Source: a virus. Taken from it: a DNA stretch of 28,003 nt. The notes below the pieces were generated by a model. That model was not told the origin of the DNA and ran no database searches. It saw only the letters and a program-made list of their open reading frames with translations. The first letter of the stretch is position 1. Every line of letters starts with the position of its first letter. Both the position numbers and the translations under genes were made by a program. The stretch covers positions 1 to 28,003 of the IMG/VR virus record IMGVR_UViG_3300038466_000120. One strand, written 5' to 3'. This document shows, piece by piece, positions 21,473 to 27,859 of the stretch.

Positions 21473-23569
21473 TTATCTTTTACTCATCCACCCCGGCCTT
21501 TCCACCCCGGCGCCTGTTTCATGCCTCTGATCCGCGCCCACTCCCTGCTTTCCGGTTCCTGCCTCCTGTTTTCCTGCTCCCTTGCGGGAAGCCAGCAAGC
21601 GGAGGCCACCACCGGGGAACTCCATTTCCGCGCACACCCCCGCCAGAATCTCCGCATCAAATAGATGGTTCGGACGATTGTGGACATTTATCCATTCCTC
21701 GCGCCCTTTTTCATCTATCTGTTTCTCTTCAGCAAGAATTTGTGCGGCATAATCGGTGCCGGTACCGGCATGTAAAAACGCTGCTCCGGGCAAGTCGCGG
21801 GTGTCATCTTTCGATGCCAATTGCAGACGAAAATGGTATTGATCCTTCGCCTTGCTTGTATCCACCGATAGAATACGCAAAGCCTCCGGAAGCTTCTTAC
21901 CCGACGGCGTTGACACGATCCCGGAACCGAGGTTTAACATACCGGGCATTGCTGAGCTGGAGCCCTTTGTTCCCCAAATAGCTGCTCCGCCACGCCCGCG
22001 ATTCTTGATAAGCCAGAAATAAGTCTCCTCCGTCATCGTCATGTCTTCAAACTTTTTGCTTCCGCCCGTATCTATTGCGGCCCTGAATATCCTGAGCGAG
22101 CGGCCCGTATTACCGACAGGATATGAAGATTCGAAAATCAGGCTTTCAACATCTTTCCAGATGGCGAGAAAACCATAATGAATCAGCCAGGACGTCATGT
22201 CCGCCGACCAGGCACGGACCGCAAACCAGAATCCATGCTGCTGAACATCCACGCCACAGGTGAGAGCAATCGCGGCTTCAGGTGCAGTTTGTGCCGGCAG
22301 ATCGCAACGGGCAGCAAGGATTTGCTCGGATTTTTTGGAAATCACGGTCAGTTTCCAGGGCTCCGCCTTGTCTTCATTATAAAATTTCTTAAGTTCGGTC
22401 ATGCTTGTTAGGCCACGCAAGAATCGGGCAGCAGTCAATGAAAGCGAATTAAAGGTTGACAACCAGCCCGGCAGATGGAAGCCGATCTTTTTGGGCTTTT
22501 TAATTGATAGATAGGTCTGCAGACCCATGGGCATGCGGCCTGAATCATTAGGAACACGTTCGCGCCAGTCACCATATCTTACAGCTTGGTCTCGCAAATA
22601 ATCATCCCATTTTGCGCTGCAATGAGCACACTGATACCAGGCAAGTTTTTCGGTCTCGATCTTTCCCGGATCCTCCGAATGGCATTTCCCGTCTGCTCCA
22701 GGCTCAACTTTATGCGCCCATTTGATCTGATCAAAAATCATCTTCTGATCCCGACCACATGATGGGCACCTGACCCAATAGTCGAATATAACCTGAGCTT
22801 CATTGGTAAGCGCCTGCGAAATGAAGTTTCCCTCCGTAGTCGGGGTTGAAAGTTTAAATATCTTTTTTGAGTCTTTGTATGTTATTGCCCTCGCCTCTCC
22901 CAGTGAAATTGAATCGGTTTCCTTCTTGCTGGCTGTTGCAGGATATTTATCCGTCTCGTCAAAAACCACATACCTCATCGACGAGTTTGATAGAGTGGAT
23001 ACGGAGTGTGCCCAGGCAAGATGTATGGACATGTGGATAAGGTTTATGCGACGCAAAGTGAAATCGTCTTCTACCCCGGTCATATATGATCGCAATTTTG
23101 GAGAAGCCTGAATCATCTTCTGGATGCGATCTTCCATATTTTGCTCAGAAATGCGTTGATCCGGAAAAACATAAAGAACCGGACCGGGATCCATATCTAT
23201 GCGGGACCCAATGAAATTATGAACGCACTCCGTTCCACCAGTTTGCGGACCTTTGCAAATAATCACAGTTTGCACTGACCGAAATCCAGCGGCATCCATA
23301 ATCCCCACAAGATACGGCGTGCGCTCATTTTTCCACGGCCCCGGCCTGGATGATACAGCAACTACTCTGTTTTTCTCCGCCCACTCCGACACCGGGATGT
23401 GTTTCCGGCGCTTGAATATCTTGCGCTCCGCCCGGGTAGGGGAGAAAGAATAGGTGCAAGGGGTTCCGCCATACTGATTGGCGGACCTGCGGCAGGGATC
23501 AGGGTTCAGGAACAAACCCGCCAGCCAGGGCATGGTTTCAGGATTATATGTTACCGTACATATCTGCAT
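21473..23569 (-). CDS. Terminase large subunit, GpA family
   Basis: This 698-aa protein is the packaging ATPase and nuclease. HIPVSEWAEKNRVV (residues ~57-70) opens the conserved part. The adenine/Walker A region is CKGPQTGGTE (105-114), a GpA-type P-loop lacking the usual Lys. Walker B is MRYVVFDETD (Asp204, Glu205). Cysteines 268, 271, 314 and 317 form a zinc ribbon. The nuclease domain follows (LTCGVDVQQHGFWFAVRAW). The first ~40 residues are unusual: part comes from a dispersed palindrome (PCRRSANQYGGTP). No ribosome-binding site precedes the ATG, one base after the upstream stop. The C-terminus (KQEAGTGKQGVGADQRHETG) is low-complexity and repeat-like. Confidence 0.93.
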   Translation of the reverse strand: MQICTVTYNPETMPWLAGLFLNPDPCRRSANQYGGTPCTYSFSPTRAERKIFKRRKHIPVSEWAEKNRVVAVSSRPGPWKNERTPYLVGIMDAAGFRSVQTVIICKGPQTGGTECVHNFIGSRIDMDPGPVLYVFPDQRISEQNMEDRIQKMIQASPKLRSYMTGVEDDFTLRRINLIHMSIHLAWAHSVSTLSNSSMRYVVFDETDKYPATASKKETDSISLGEARAITYKDSKKIFKLSTPTTEGNFISQALTNEAQVIFDYWVRCPSCGRDQKMIFDQIKWAHKVEPGADGKCHSEDPGKIETEKLAWYQCAHCSAKWDDYLRDQAVRYGDWRERVPNDSGRMPMGLQTYLSIKKPKKIGFHLPGWLSTFNSLSLTAARFLRGLTSMTELKKFYNEDKAEPWKLTVISKKSEQILAARCDLPAQTAPEAAIALTCGVDVQQHGFWFAVRAWSADMTSWLIHYGFLAIWKDVESLIFESSYPVGNTGRSLRIFRAAIDTGGSKKFEDMTMTEETYFWLIKNRGRGGAAIWGTKGSSSAMPGMLNLGSGIVSTPSGKKLPEALRILSVDTSKAKDQYHFRLQLASKDDTRDLPGAAFLHAGTGTDYAAQILAEEKQIDEKGREEWINVHNRPNHLFDAEILAGVCAEMEFPGGGLRLLASRKGAGKQEAGTGKQGVGADQRHETGAGVERPGWMSKR
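23464..23493 (-). repeat. Dispersed palindromic element, copy 3, inside the terminase gene
   Basis: Inverted relative to copies 1 and 2. Read on the minus strand it gives TGCCGCAGG, then TCCGCC, nine bases, GGCGGA. It encodes residues ~26-37 of the terminase frame, before the first conserved terminase motif. A short family A piece (GGGATCAGGGTTCAGG, 23496-23511) follows it. Confidence 0.75.
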
Positions 23570-23570
23570 A

Positions 23571-23768
23571 CTATAGTTTCTGGTTTCTGGTTTCTGGTTT
23601 CTGGTTTTTACAATATCTATGTGATTCCGCGAACGCCTCGCCCTGTTTTACCACGTCGTCAATCAGCGCCGGCAAATGCAATTCTCTGCGACCTCCGCAG
23701 TTCTCGCAAAAAAACTCATTCGGCCGTTTACTGTAATCAAGTTTAATATGCTTCGTTATTTTCTTCAT
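23571..23768 (-). CDS. Small zinc-binding-like protein, second copy
   Basis: This is a 65-aa protein with FFCENCGGRRELHLP and AFAESHRYC: C-x2-C followed by H-x2-C about 30 residues later, a likely single zinc site. The same layout occurs in the protein at 24530-24724, so the two are paralogues. The last 12 residues (NQKPETRNQKL) are encoded by family B repeat DNA. The ribosome-binding site is weak. Its TAG lies one base before the terminase ATG, so terminase translation may depend on it. Function unknown. Confidence 0.65.
   Translation of the reverse strand: MKKITKHIKLDYSKRPNEFFCENCGGRRELHLPALIDDVVKQGEAFAESHRYCKNQKPETRNQKL
23577..23607. repeat. TTTCTGG heptad array (family B)
   Basis: Four tight copies of TTTCTGG. 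It codes for the end of the small zinc protein on the minus strand as the 7-residue period PETRNQK, and lies next to the terminase start. Confidence 0.9.
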
Positions 23769-23769
23769 A

Positions 23770-24540
23770 TTAAATCTTCGCGTCCTTCGCGTCTTCGCGG
23801 TTCAAATTCTCTTTTTCCACGAATATCACCTGAAACCTCTCCGTACTTGCATAATCATTAAGCACCGCCCCGATCTCCGCCGTAACCATCGCCGCCATAT
23901 CCGGCGCTTTGCTGTGTTCCCCCTTGCATACGGCGATCCAGTCATAGGCTTTCGTTTGTGCCATTTGCCGGAGGGATGTTTCGAGCACAGCGGCCCGGGC
24001 AGCCAACTCCATTTCAAAATCACTCCTCAATAAATACCGCCCCGCTTCCTTCTCCCGATCCCACACCAGTTTGGCGATCTGCTCCCTGAGTCTGTTCGAT
24101 TCCAGCTCAAGTTTCTCTTTCTGCAGTTGATCGATATCGGCATCGCTGCCCGCCTTCTGCTTTGGCGTAAGATATGCCCGCTTGTATAATTCCACATCGG
24201 AGAGCAAAACCGACCCGTCCGGCTGCACCCGGAGAAGCCCCTTTTCAGCATCTTTATAGAGCTTCGACTTGCCGACCTTTAATCCGTCTTCTTTAAGACT
24301 CACAAAAACGGCGTACTTATTACCAAACGAAGGCCGCTCCGCGCTTGCCGACTTCACCAGGGAGACGAATTCATCAAGCGCCGCTTCCGCTGCCTGCATG
24401 TTTTTCAGGCTTGCAGCAGAAGGATCCTTCTGATACGCTGTGGCGCAGGTCGCAGCCCCGTTATACAACAGCACACCCTTCCGCGCCCGATCCGGCGCAC
24501 ACCCCTTAATAAGCTTTTCAAAGGATTCTTTATCCAACAA
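23770..24540 (-). CDS. Terminase small subunit-like protein
   Basis: This is a 256-aa protein. VGKSKLYKDAEKGLLRVQPD and LSDVELYKRAYL resemble a winged-helix DNA-recognition unit at residues ~110-150. A long helix follows (IDQLQKEKLELESNRLREQI), then KLVWDREKEAGRYLLRSDFE and AARAAVLETSLRQMA, as in gpNu1-type small terminases. It precedes the large terminase by one small gene. The start is TTG at 24540 with GAGG six bases upstream, overlapping the previous gene by 11 bases. The last ten residues (NREDAKDAKI) derive from a short CTTCGCGTC repeat (23774-23803). Confidence 0.75.
   Translation of the reverse strand: MLDKESFEKLIKGCAPDRARKGVLLYNGAATCATAYQKDPSAASLKNMQAAEAALDEFVSLVKSASAERPSFGNKYAVFVSLKEDGLKVGKSKLYKDAEKGLLRVQPDGSVLLSDVELYKRAYLTPKQKAGSDADIDQLQKEKLELESNRLREQIAKLVWDREKEAGRYLLRSDFEMELAARAAVLETSLRQMAQTKAYDWIAVCKGEHSKAPDMAAMVTAEIGAVLNDYASTERFQVIFVEKENLNREDAKDAKI
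23774..23803. repeat. CTTCGCGTC repeat (family E)
   Basis: Three units (CTTCGCGTC, CTTCGCGT, CTTCGCGG) at the end of the small terminase gene. They encode its C-terminal EDAKDAK. Confidence 0.7.
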
Positions 24541-24724
24541 CCGCCTCTTTATCAGGGTTTTTAAGTTCTATGCAGTCTTTATGAATTTCGGCAAAATCCC
24601 CGAGCCATTTGTCGATCTCGCCCACTGTCATCGGCAGCAGAAGCTTTTCCCCGCCATGGCACCGCTCGCAATATATTATACCGGTATCCACCTCAATACA
24701 TATCCATTTCGGTAGTTTAGTCAT
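24530..24724 (-). CDS. Small zinc-binding-like protein, first copy
   Basis: This is a 64-aa protein with IYCERCHGGEKLLLP and FAEIHKDC, the same C-x2-C ... H-x2-C pattern and spacing as the protein at 23571-23768. It lacks the repeat-derived tail of that copy. GAGGAGG lies before the ATG. Its stop overlaps the small terminase start. The two copies flank the small terminase gene. Function unknown; binding nucleic acid or a terminase subunit is possible. Confidence 0.7.
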   Translation of the reverse strand: MTKLPKWICIEVDTGIIYCERCHGGEKLLLPMTVGEIDKWLGDFAEIHKDCIELKNPDKEAVVG

Positions 24725-24740
24725 TCAACCTCCTCTTTTT

Positions 24741-24783
24741 GTACATCGAACATTGTACGACAAATATCGAATAATGTACATCG
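24741..24783. repeat. CGAA/TGTAC heptads (family C)
   Basis: Units GTACATCGAACATTGTACGA and ATATCGA, ATAATGTACATCG are partly palindromic (GTACATCGAA...TTGTAC). It lies between the zinc-finger/RHH gene and the small zinc gene. Confidence 0.65.
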
Positions 24784-24797
24784 CTTTTCCCTTCAAC

Positions 24798-25379
24798 CTA
24801 AACCCCTTCAGCCTTTCCTTCAACCGCCTCAATATAGTTCTGCAATATCCACAAGATTTCCTGATCCGGACGGCGGCGATGGTTTTCAGCGGATTCGTTC
24901 AGCCATTTCAATATTCCCTGATCCCGATCATCTTTAAACTCAAGATACAACCCCGCTTTCTCCTTATCGGGGTCAAGCGTTCGATGGATTCCGGCTATGA
25001 CTTCAGATGTGTAGGCTTCAAGTCCCGTCGGCTCTCCGATCTTCGGCTTGTTTCTTGTCCCCCAGGATAATTTCCGACCGCTTTTTGCATTCACTTTAGC
25101 CTGGGCAAGCGCAGCCTCTTTCATGCCTTCCGGCGCAGCCTTCCATGCCCCATTACATCTACCGCACAGACCCATTGCCGGAAGAGACATATCCTCTCTC
25201 TCGCAGTTTTTGCATGTTCCCCGCACGCTCATAACCTCATCCCTCCTTTTAATTATTATGCTCGGGTCCAAACAAACATTCAGCCCCTGGGCATATTTCA
25301 CCCGCTTGTCACATTTCAGGCATATACTGTTATTTTTATCAGTATCGCCGTTTCCGCAATCATGACAAGGGCTTCTCAT
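24798..25379 (-). CDS. Zinc-finger protein with ribbon-helix-helix-like C-terminus
   Basis: This is a 193-aa protein. The N-terminus holds two four-Cys zinc sites: CHDCGNG followed by CLKCDK (residues ~5-24) and CKNCERE followed by CGRCNG (~56-75). The middle is basic (KSGRKLSWGTRNKPKIG). The C-terminus (LYLEFKDDRDQGILKWLNES, then EILWILQNYIEAVE) fits an Arc-like ribbon-helix-helix unit. The combination suggests a DNA-binding regulator. Its ATG overlaps the TGA of the 57-aa gene (ATGA). It could be an early regulator of terminase or late genes. Confidence 0.65.
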   Translation of the reverse strand: MRSPCHDCGNGDTDKNNSICLKCDKRVKYAQGLNVCLDPSIIIKRRDEVMSVRGTCKNCEREDMSLPAMGLCGRCNGAWKAAPEGMKEAALAQAKVNAKSGRKLSWGTRNKPKIGEPTGLEAYTSEVIAGIHRTLDPDKEKAGLYLEFKDDRDQGILKWLNESAENHRRRPDQEILWILQNYIEAVEGKAEGV

Positions 25380-25549
25380 CTTATGATCAACCTCTCAGGC
25401 GGCGGCTCCACACCAAGCTCAAGGAGTTCAAGCCTGATCCGGCAGATCCGGGCCCTTGCCCGCTCGATCTTCTCTTTCTCCCTGACCAGTTCCCGCAAAT
25501 ACGATTCAATCACCGGCCCGTTTCTGAGATCTCTGTATGGTGGTGGCAT
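25376..25549 (-). CDS. 57-aa charged coiled-coil protein
   Basis: This frame codes for MPPPYRDLRNGPVIESYL, then a charged helix (RELVREKEKIERARARICRI) and RLELLELGVEPPPERLIIR. AGGGG lies about eight bases before the ATG. It overlaps the upstream gene by 40 bases, and its TGA overlaps the next ATG, so it sits in a tight coupled run. No family is recognised; the helix could dimerise. Confidence 0.65.
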   Translation of the reverse strand: MPPPYRDLRNGPVIESYLRELVREKEKIERARARICRIRLELLELGVEPPPERLIIR

Positions 25550-26139
25550 CTCTCTTCCCCTTTATTGGACGGATAGTAACCAGCCAGAAGATCCACCAGC
25601 CAGTATTTATCGACCTTCCTAAAATCGATCACGGCAACATATTCGACCACAAAATCTTTAATCCACTGGTCTTTGATATACCACTGATCTCCGCCCTGGG
25701 CAGGCGTGCGCTCCGTTCCGCGCTTTTGAGCTTTGAGCCAGCCTCTGTCGATCCATGCCGTGATCGAGTGGTCGTCGATCCCGAAACATTGCGCAACGGA
25801 CCGGCATGATTGCCCGGCCAGATTCTTTAGAAACCGCATCCTTTTCCGTTTTATTACGATGCCGTTTTCGCTCCGGGCAAACCCGGCAGCTTTTAGCTTC
25901 ATCTTGATATTATGAGGAGTTCTGTGCGCATTACGTTCAAGAATCCCGAGCTCACCATCCGACCAGTTCGGCTCTTTCTTCTGCTTTGCGATCCAGCCTT
26001 GAGTAATCGCATATCTCGACACTCTCCAGCGGGGTAGTCCCAGCCGCCCGGCCAACCCCCTGATCTCGCCGTTTCCTGTGTCTCCACGATAAGTCCGCTC
26101 GATCGCAGCATGTATTTCAGGCGTTATCACATATTTCAT
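25510..26139 (-). CDS. Multi-domain helix-turn-helix protein
   Basis: This is a 209-aa basic protein. At least three DNA-binding-like units are visible: EIRGLAGRLGLPRWRVSRYA (residues ~23-43), a Myb/SANT-like WSDGELGILERNAHRTPHNI with KMKLKAAGFARSENGI (~58-95), and CRSVAQCFGIDDHSITAWID (~111-131). The C-terminus is acidic and aromatic. Its ATG overlaps the stop of the SEC-C gene (TAATG). It lies in the early operon, so it may be a transcription regulator. It is a candidate for the late activator that could bind the palindromes at 18600. Confidence 0.7.
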   Translation of the reverse strand: MKYVITPEIHAAIERTYRGDTGNGEIRGLAGRLGLPRWRVSRYAITQGWIAKQKKEPNWSDGELGILERNAHRTPHNIKMKLKAAGFARSENGIVIKRKRMRFLKNLAGQSCRSVAQCFGIDDHSITAWIDRGWLKAQKRGTERTPAQGGDQWYIKDQWIKDFVVEYVAVIDFRKVDKYWLVDLLAGYYPSNKGEERCHHHTEISETGR

Positions 26140-26321
26140 TAATTATAATCCGCCTTTACATATATCTTTTTCGTTTTATCCAGACAGCAGCGCTTAAACT
26201 TTTTTCCGGACCCGCAGATGCACGGCTCGTTTCTCCCGGTCCGGATCTTACGGATAAAGGTGATGCCTTTGCGTTTTTTCGGTTTAGTCGCATCCTGAAC
26301 AGGTGTTTCATCGTAGCTCAT
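26139..26321 (-). CDS. SEC-C motif zinc-binding protein
   Basis: This is a 60-aa protein with a basic N-terminus (KPKKRKGITFIRKIRTG) and a clear SEC-C motif NEPCICGSGKKFKRCC (Cys-x-Cys-x8-Cys-Cys). SEC-C motifs bind zinc and occur at the end of SecA and in many small proteins. Here it may act as a nucleic-acid or protein adaptor. It starts directly after the primase stop (TAAATG). Confidence 0.85.
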   Translation of the reverse strand: MSYDETPVQDATKPKKRKGITFIRKIRTGRNEPCICGSGKKFKRCCLDKTKKIYVKADYN

Positions 26322-27845
26322 TTACATCTCCCTTTCGATCTCCGATATTCGACTTTCGATATTTTCGCGCCCCAACTCCGCGCTCCCCAGGCCCATCAAA
26401 CAGGCCCTAACTTCCTTATTCAGAAACACCAGCTCCGAGATTCGCCCCGACTTATCCGGATTCGACAGCGCCCATGAGGGCGCCTCCTTAATTTTAAGAT
26501 GTCCTTGCCCTACGCTAATGACCACAGGCGAGCTTTTAACGAGGGCCGCGAGTTCTTTTAAGGGAGAAACCTTTTGCGCCACGCCCTTCTCATTATCAAT
26601 CAAAGAAGTGGATCGTCCAATCGTCCCGGTAACAAAAGTTTCTGGTTCCTGGTTTCTGGTTCCTGGTTTTTTCTGAACCCTAAACCCTTGCCCCTCGACC
26701 CTATCCTTCCACGCCCACGCTTCCGGCAACCCAGCCCTGATCCACTCCGCAATATCAACCCCGGCTTTAAAAGCATCCCCGGGATCCTTCCCGACCGGGA
26801 CCGGCCAGCGCCGATGATTATCCGGGAATCTCTCTTCCCACCATTCGATCGCTTTCCTGCCGGCCTGGTCAAAGTCGAGAGCGTTCAGGATCACCGGCGC
26901 TTTCTTCAACAAGTCGTATGTTTCAAGCTCCGGATGCCGCTGAGCAGATCCGAGGGCAACCACCCCGATCTTGTTTGCCCTGATTTGCCCGTAAACCATG
27001 ATTGCATCAAGCTCCGACTCGATGATCACATACGCCCGGCAGGCGCCGCCCGGGACCAGACACCTCATACCCGATCCGGGCATCACATAATATTTCGGAT
27101 TTTCCTGCTCGGTCCGGATCCGAATCCTTTCCACGCGGAAAGGGGTTCCTGGTTCCTGGTTTCTGGTTTCTGGTTTTTCGATGTACGATGTTCGATATTC
27201 GATGTACGGTATTATTAATCCGACCGGGATCCACAGCTTTTTCTTTGTTTTTCTGTCGTCTTTAAGCGCAGCTTCCAGCCCCCAGGACTCCCGGGGCCGG
27301 TAGAGATCCTTGCCATCTTCACCCGGGTTCCAGCCAAGCATGAATTCTTTTACCCGAACGATATTTATTCCGCGATTTTCCAGCCAGGAAAGTTGCTTGT
27401 CATTATTCAGAAGATTTTCATGCGCCCAGGTTACGAGCTTTTCTGCTTTTTCCTGCCAGATCTCCGGCGGTGCCTGCGCCGGATCCGGAACAAACTCCTG
27501 TTTTTTGGGCGTTTTCTTGACCTTTGACCCTTGACCCTGAACCCTGTACCCTGAACCCTCAACATCTATTCCATATCTCTCAGCCACCCGGGCCACGGCA
27601 TCCGGAAACGTGATCCCGTCTTTCTTCACCAGGAACTCAAACACATCCCCGGCCGCTCCGCACCCAAAACAATAAAACATCTGTTTATCCGGGCTCACCG
27701 AAAACGACCCCGACTTCTCCGAATGAAACGGACACAACCCAAAATAATATTTGCCGTTCTTTTTTAACCCGACCGACTGCCCGATCACCTCAACGATATC
27801 GGCCGCTCTTTTGATCTCCTCTATTTTTTCAGGTGGTATGTTCAT
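26322..27845 (-). CDS. DNA primase (CHC2 zinc finger and TOPRIM)
   Basis: This 507-aa protein starts at the ATG at 27845, which has AAGGA five bases upstream. An ATG at 27899 lies in repeat DNA and is rejected. The CHC2 finger is Cys38, His41, Cys59, Cys62 (CPFHSEKSGSFSVSPDKQ, then FYCFGCG). TOPRIM residues are Glu276 (IIESELDAI) and Asp324/Asp326 (LDFDQAGRKA). The polymerase core matches DnaG-type enzymes that make RNA primers. Three segments are repeat-derived: residues ~97-110 (RVQGQGSKVK), ~216-236 (YIEKPETRNQEPGTP) and ~382-404 (VEGQGFRVQKKPGTRNQEPE). The end, ESRISEIEREM, is also from family C repeat DNA. The insertions fall between domains or in a loop and keep the frame. Confidence 0.92.
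   Translation of the reverse strand: MNIPPEKIEEIKRAADIVEVIGQSVGLKKNGKYYFGLCPFHSEKSGSFSVSPDKQMFYCFGCGAAGDVFEFLVKKDGITFPDAVARVAERYGIDVEGSGYRVQGQGSKVKKTPKKQEFVPDPAQAPPEIWQEKAEKLVTWAHENLLNNDKQLSWLENRGINIVRVKEFMLGWNPGEDGKDLYRPRESWGLEAALKDDRKTKKKLWIPVGLIIPYIEYRTSYIEKPETRNQEPGTPFRVERIRIRTEQENPKYYVMPGSGMRCLVPGGACRAYVIIESELDAIMVYGQIRANKIGVVALGSAQRHPELETYDLLKKAPVILNALDFDQAGRKAIEWWEERFPDNHRRWPVPVGKDPGDAFKAGVDIAEWIRAGLPEAWAWKDRVEGQGFRVQKKPGTRNQEPETFVTGTIGRSTSLIDNEKGVAQKVSPLKELAALVKSSPVVISVGQGHLKIKEAPSWALSNPDKSGRISELVFLNKEVRACLMGLGSAELGRENIESRISEIEREM
26330..26368. repeat. TCGATNT heptads (family C) at the primase 3' end
   Basis: Units TTCGATC, TCCGATA, TTCGACT, TTCGATA and TTTTCGC encode the last ~12 primase residues on the minus strand. 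Confidence 0.65.
26639..26706. repeat. Family B then family A heptads inside the primase gene
   Basis: TTTCTGG and TTCCTGG units (26639-26670) are followed by GAACCCT, AAACCCT, TGCCCCT and GACCCTA units (26674-26706). They code in frame for the linker at residues ~382-404. Confidence 0.9.
27146..27213. repeat. Family B then family C heptads inside the primase gene
   Basis: TTCCTGG, TTCCTGG, TTTCTGG, TTTCTGG (27146-27176) then CGATGTA, CGATGTT, CGATATT, CGATGTA (27179-27207). They code for residues ~216-236 where related primases have a short turn before the IRIR strand. Confidence 0.9.
27518..27560. repeat. Family A heptads inside the primase gene
   Basis: Units TGACCTT, TGACCCT, TGACCCT, GAACCCT, GTACCCT and GAACCCT. 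They code for residues ~97-110, just after the CHC2 domain. Orientation is the stop-free one on the coding strand. Confidence 0.9.
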
Positions 27846-27859
27846 GATTTTCCTTATAA

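Noticed and set aside
26574-27218. Plus-strand frame of 214 codons across the primase
   Set aside because: It is the reverse of the primase gene. Its open length is helped by stop-free repeats (FLVSGFW period), and it has no homologous motif.
26322-27845. Primase as a frameshifted pseudogene
   Set aside because: Despite three insertions the frame is open from start to stop, and all zinc and TOPRIM residues checked are present.
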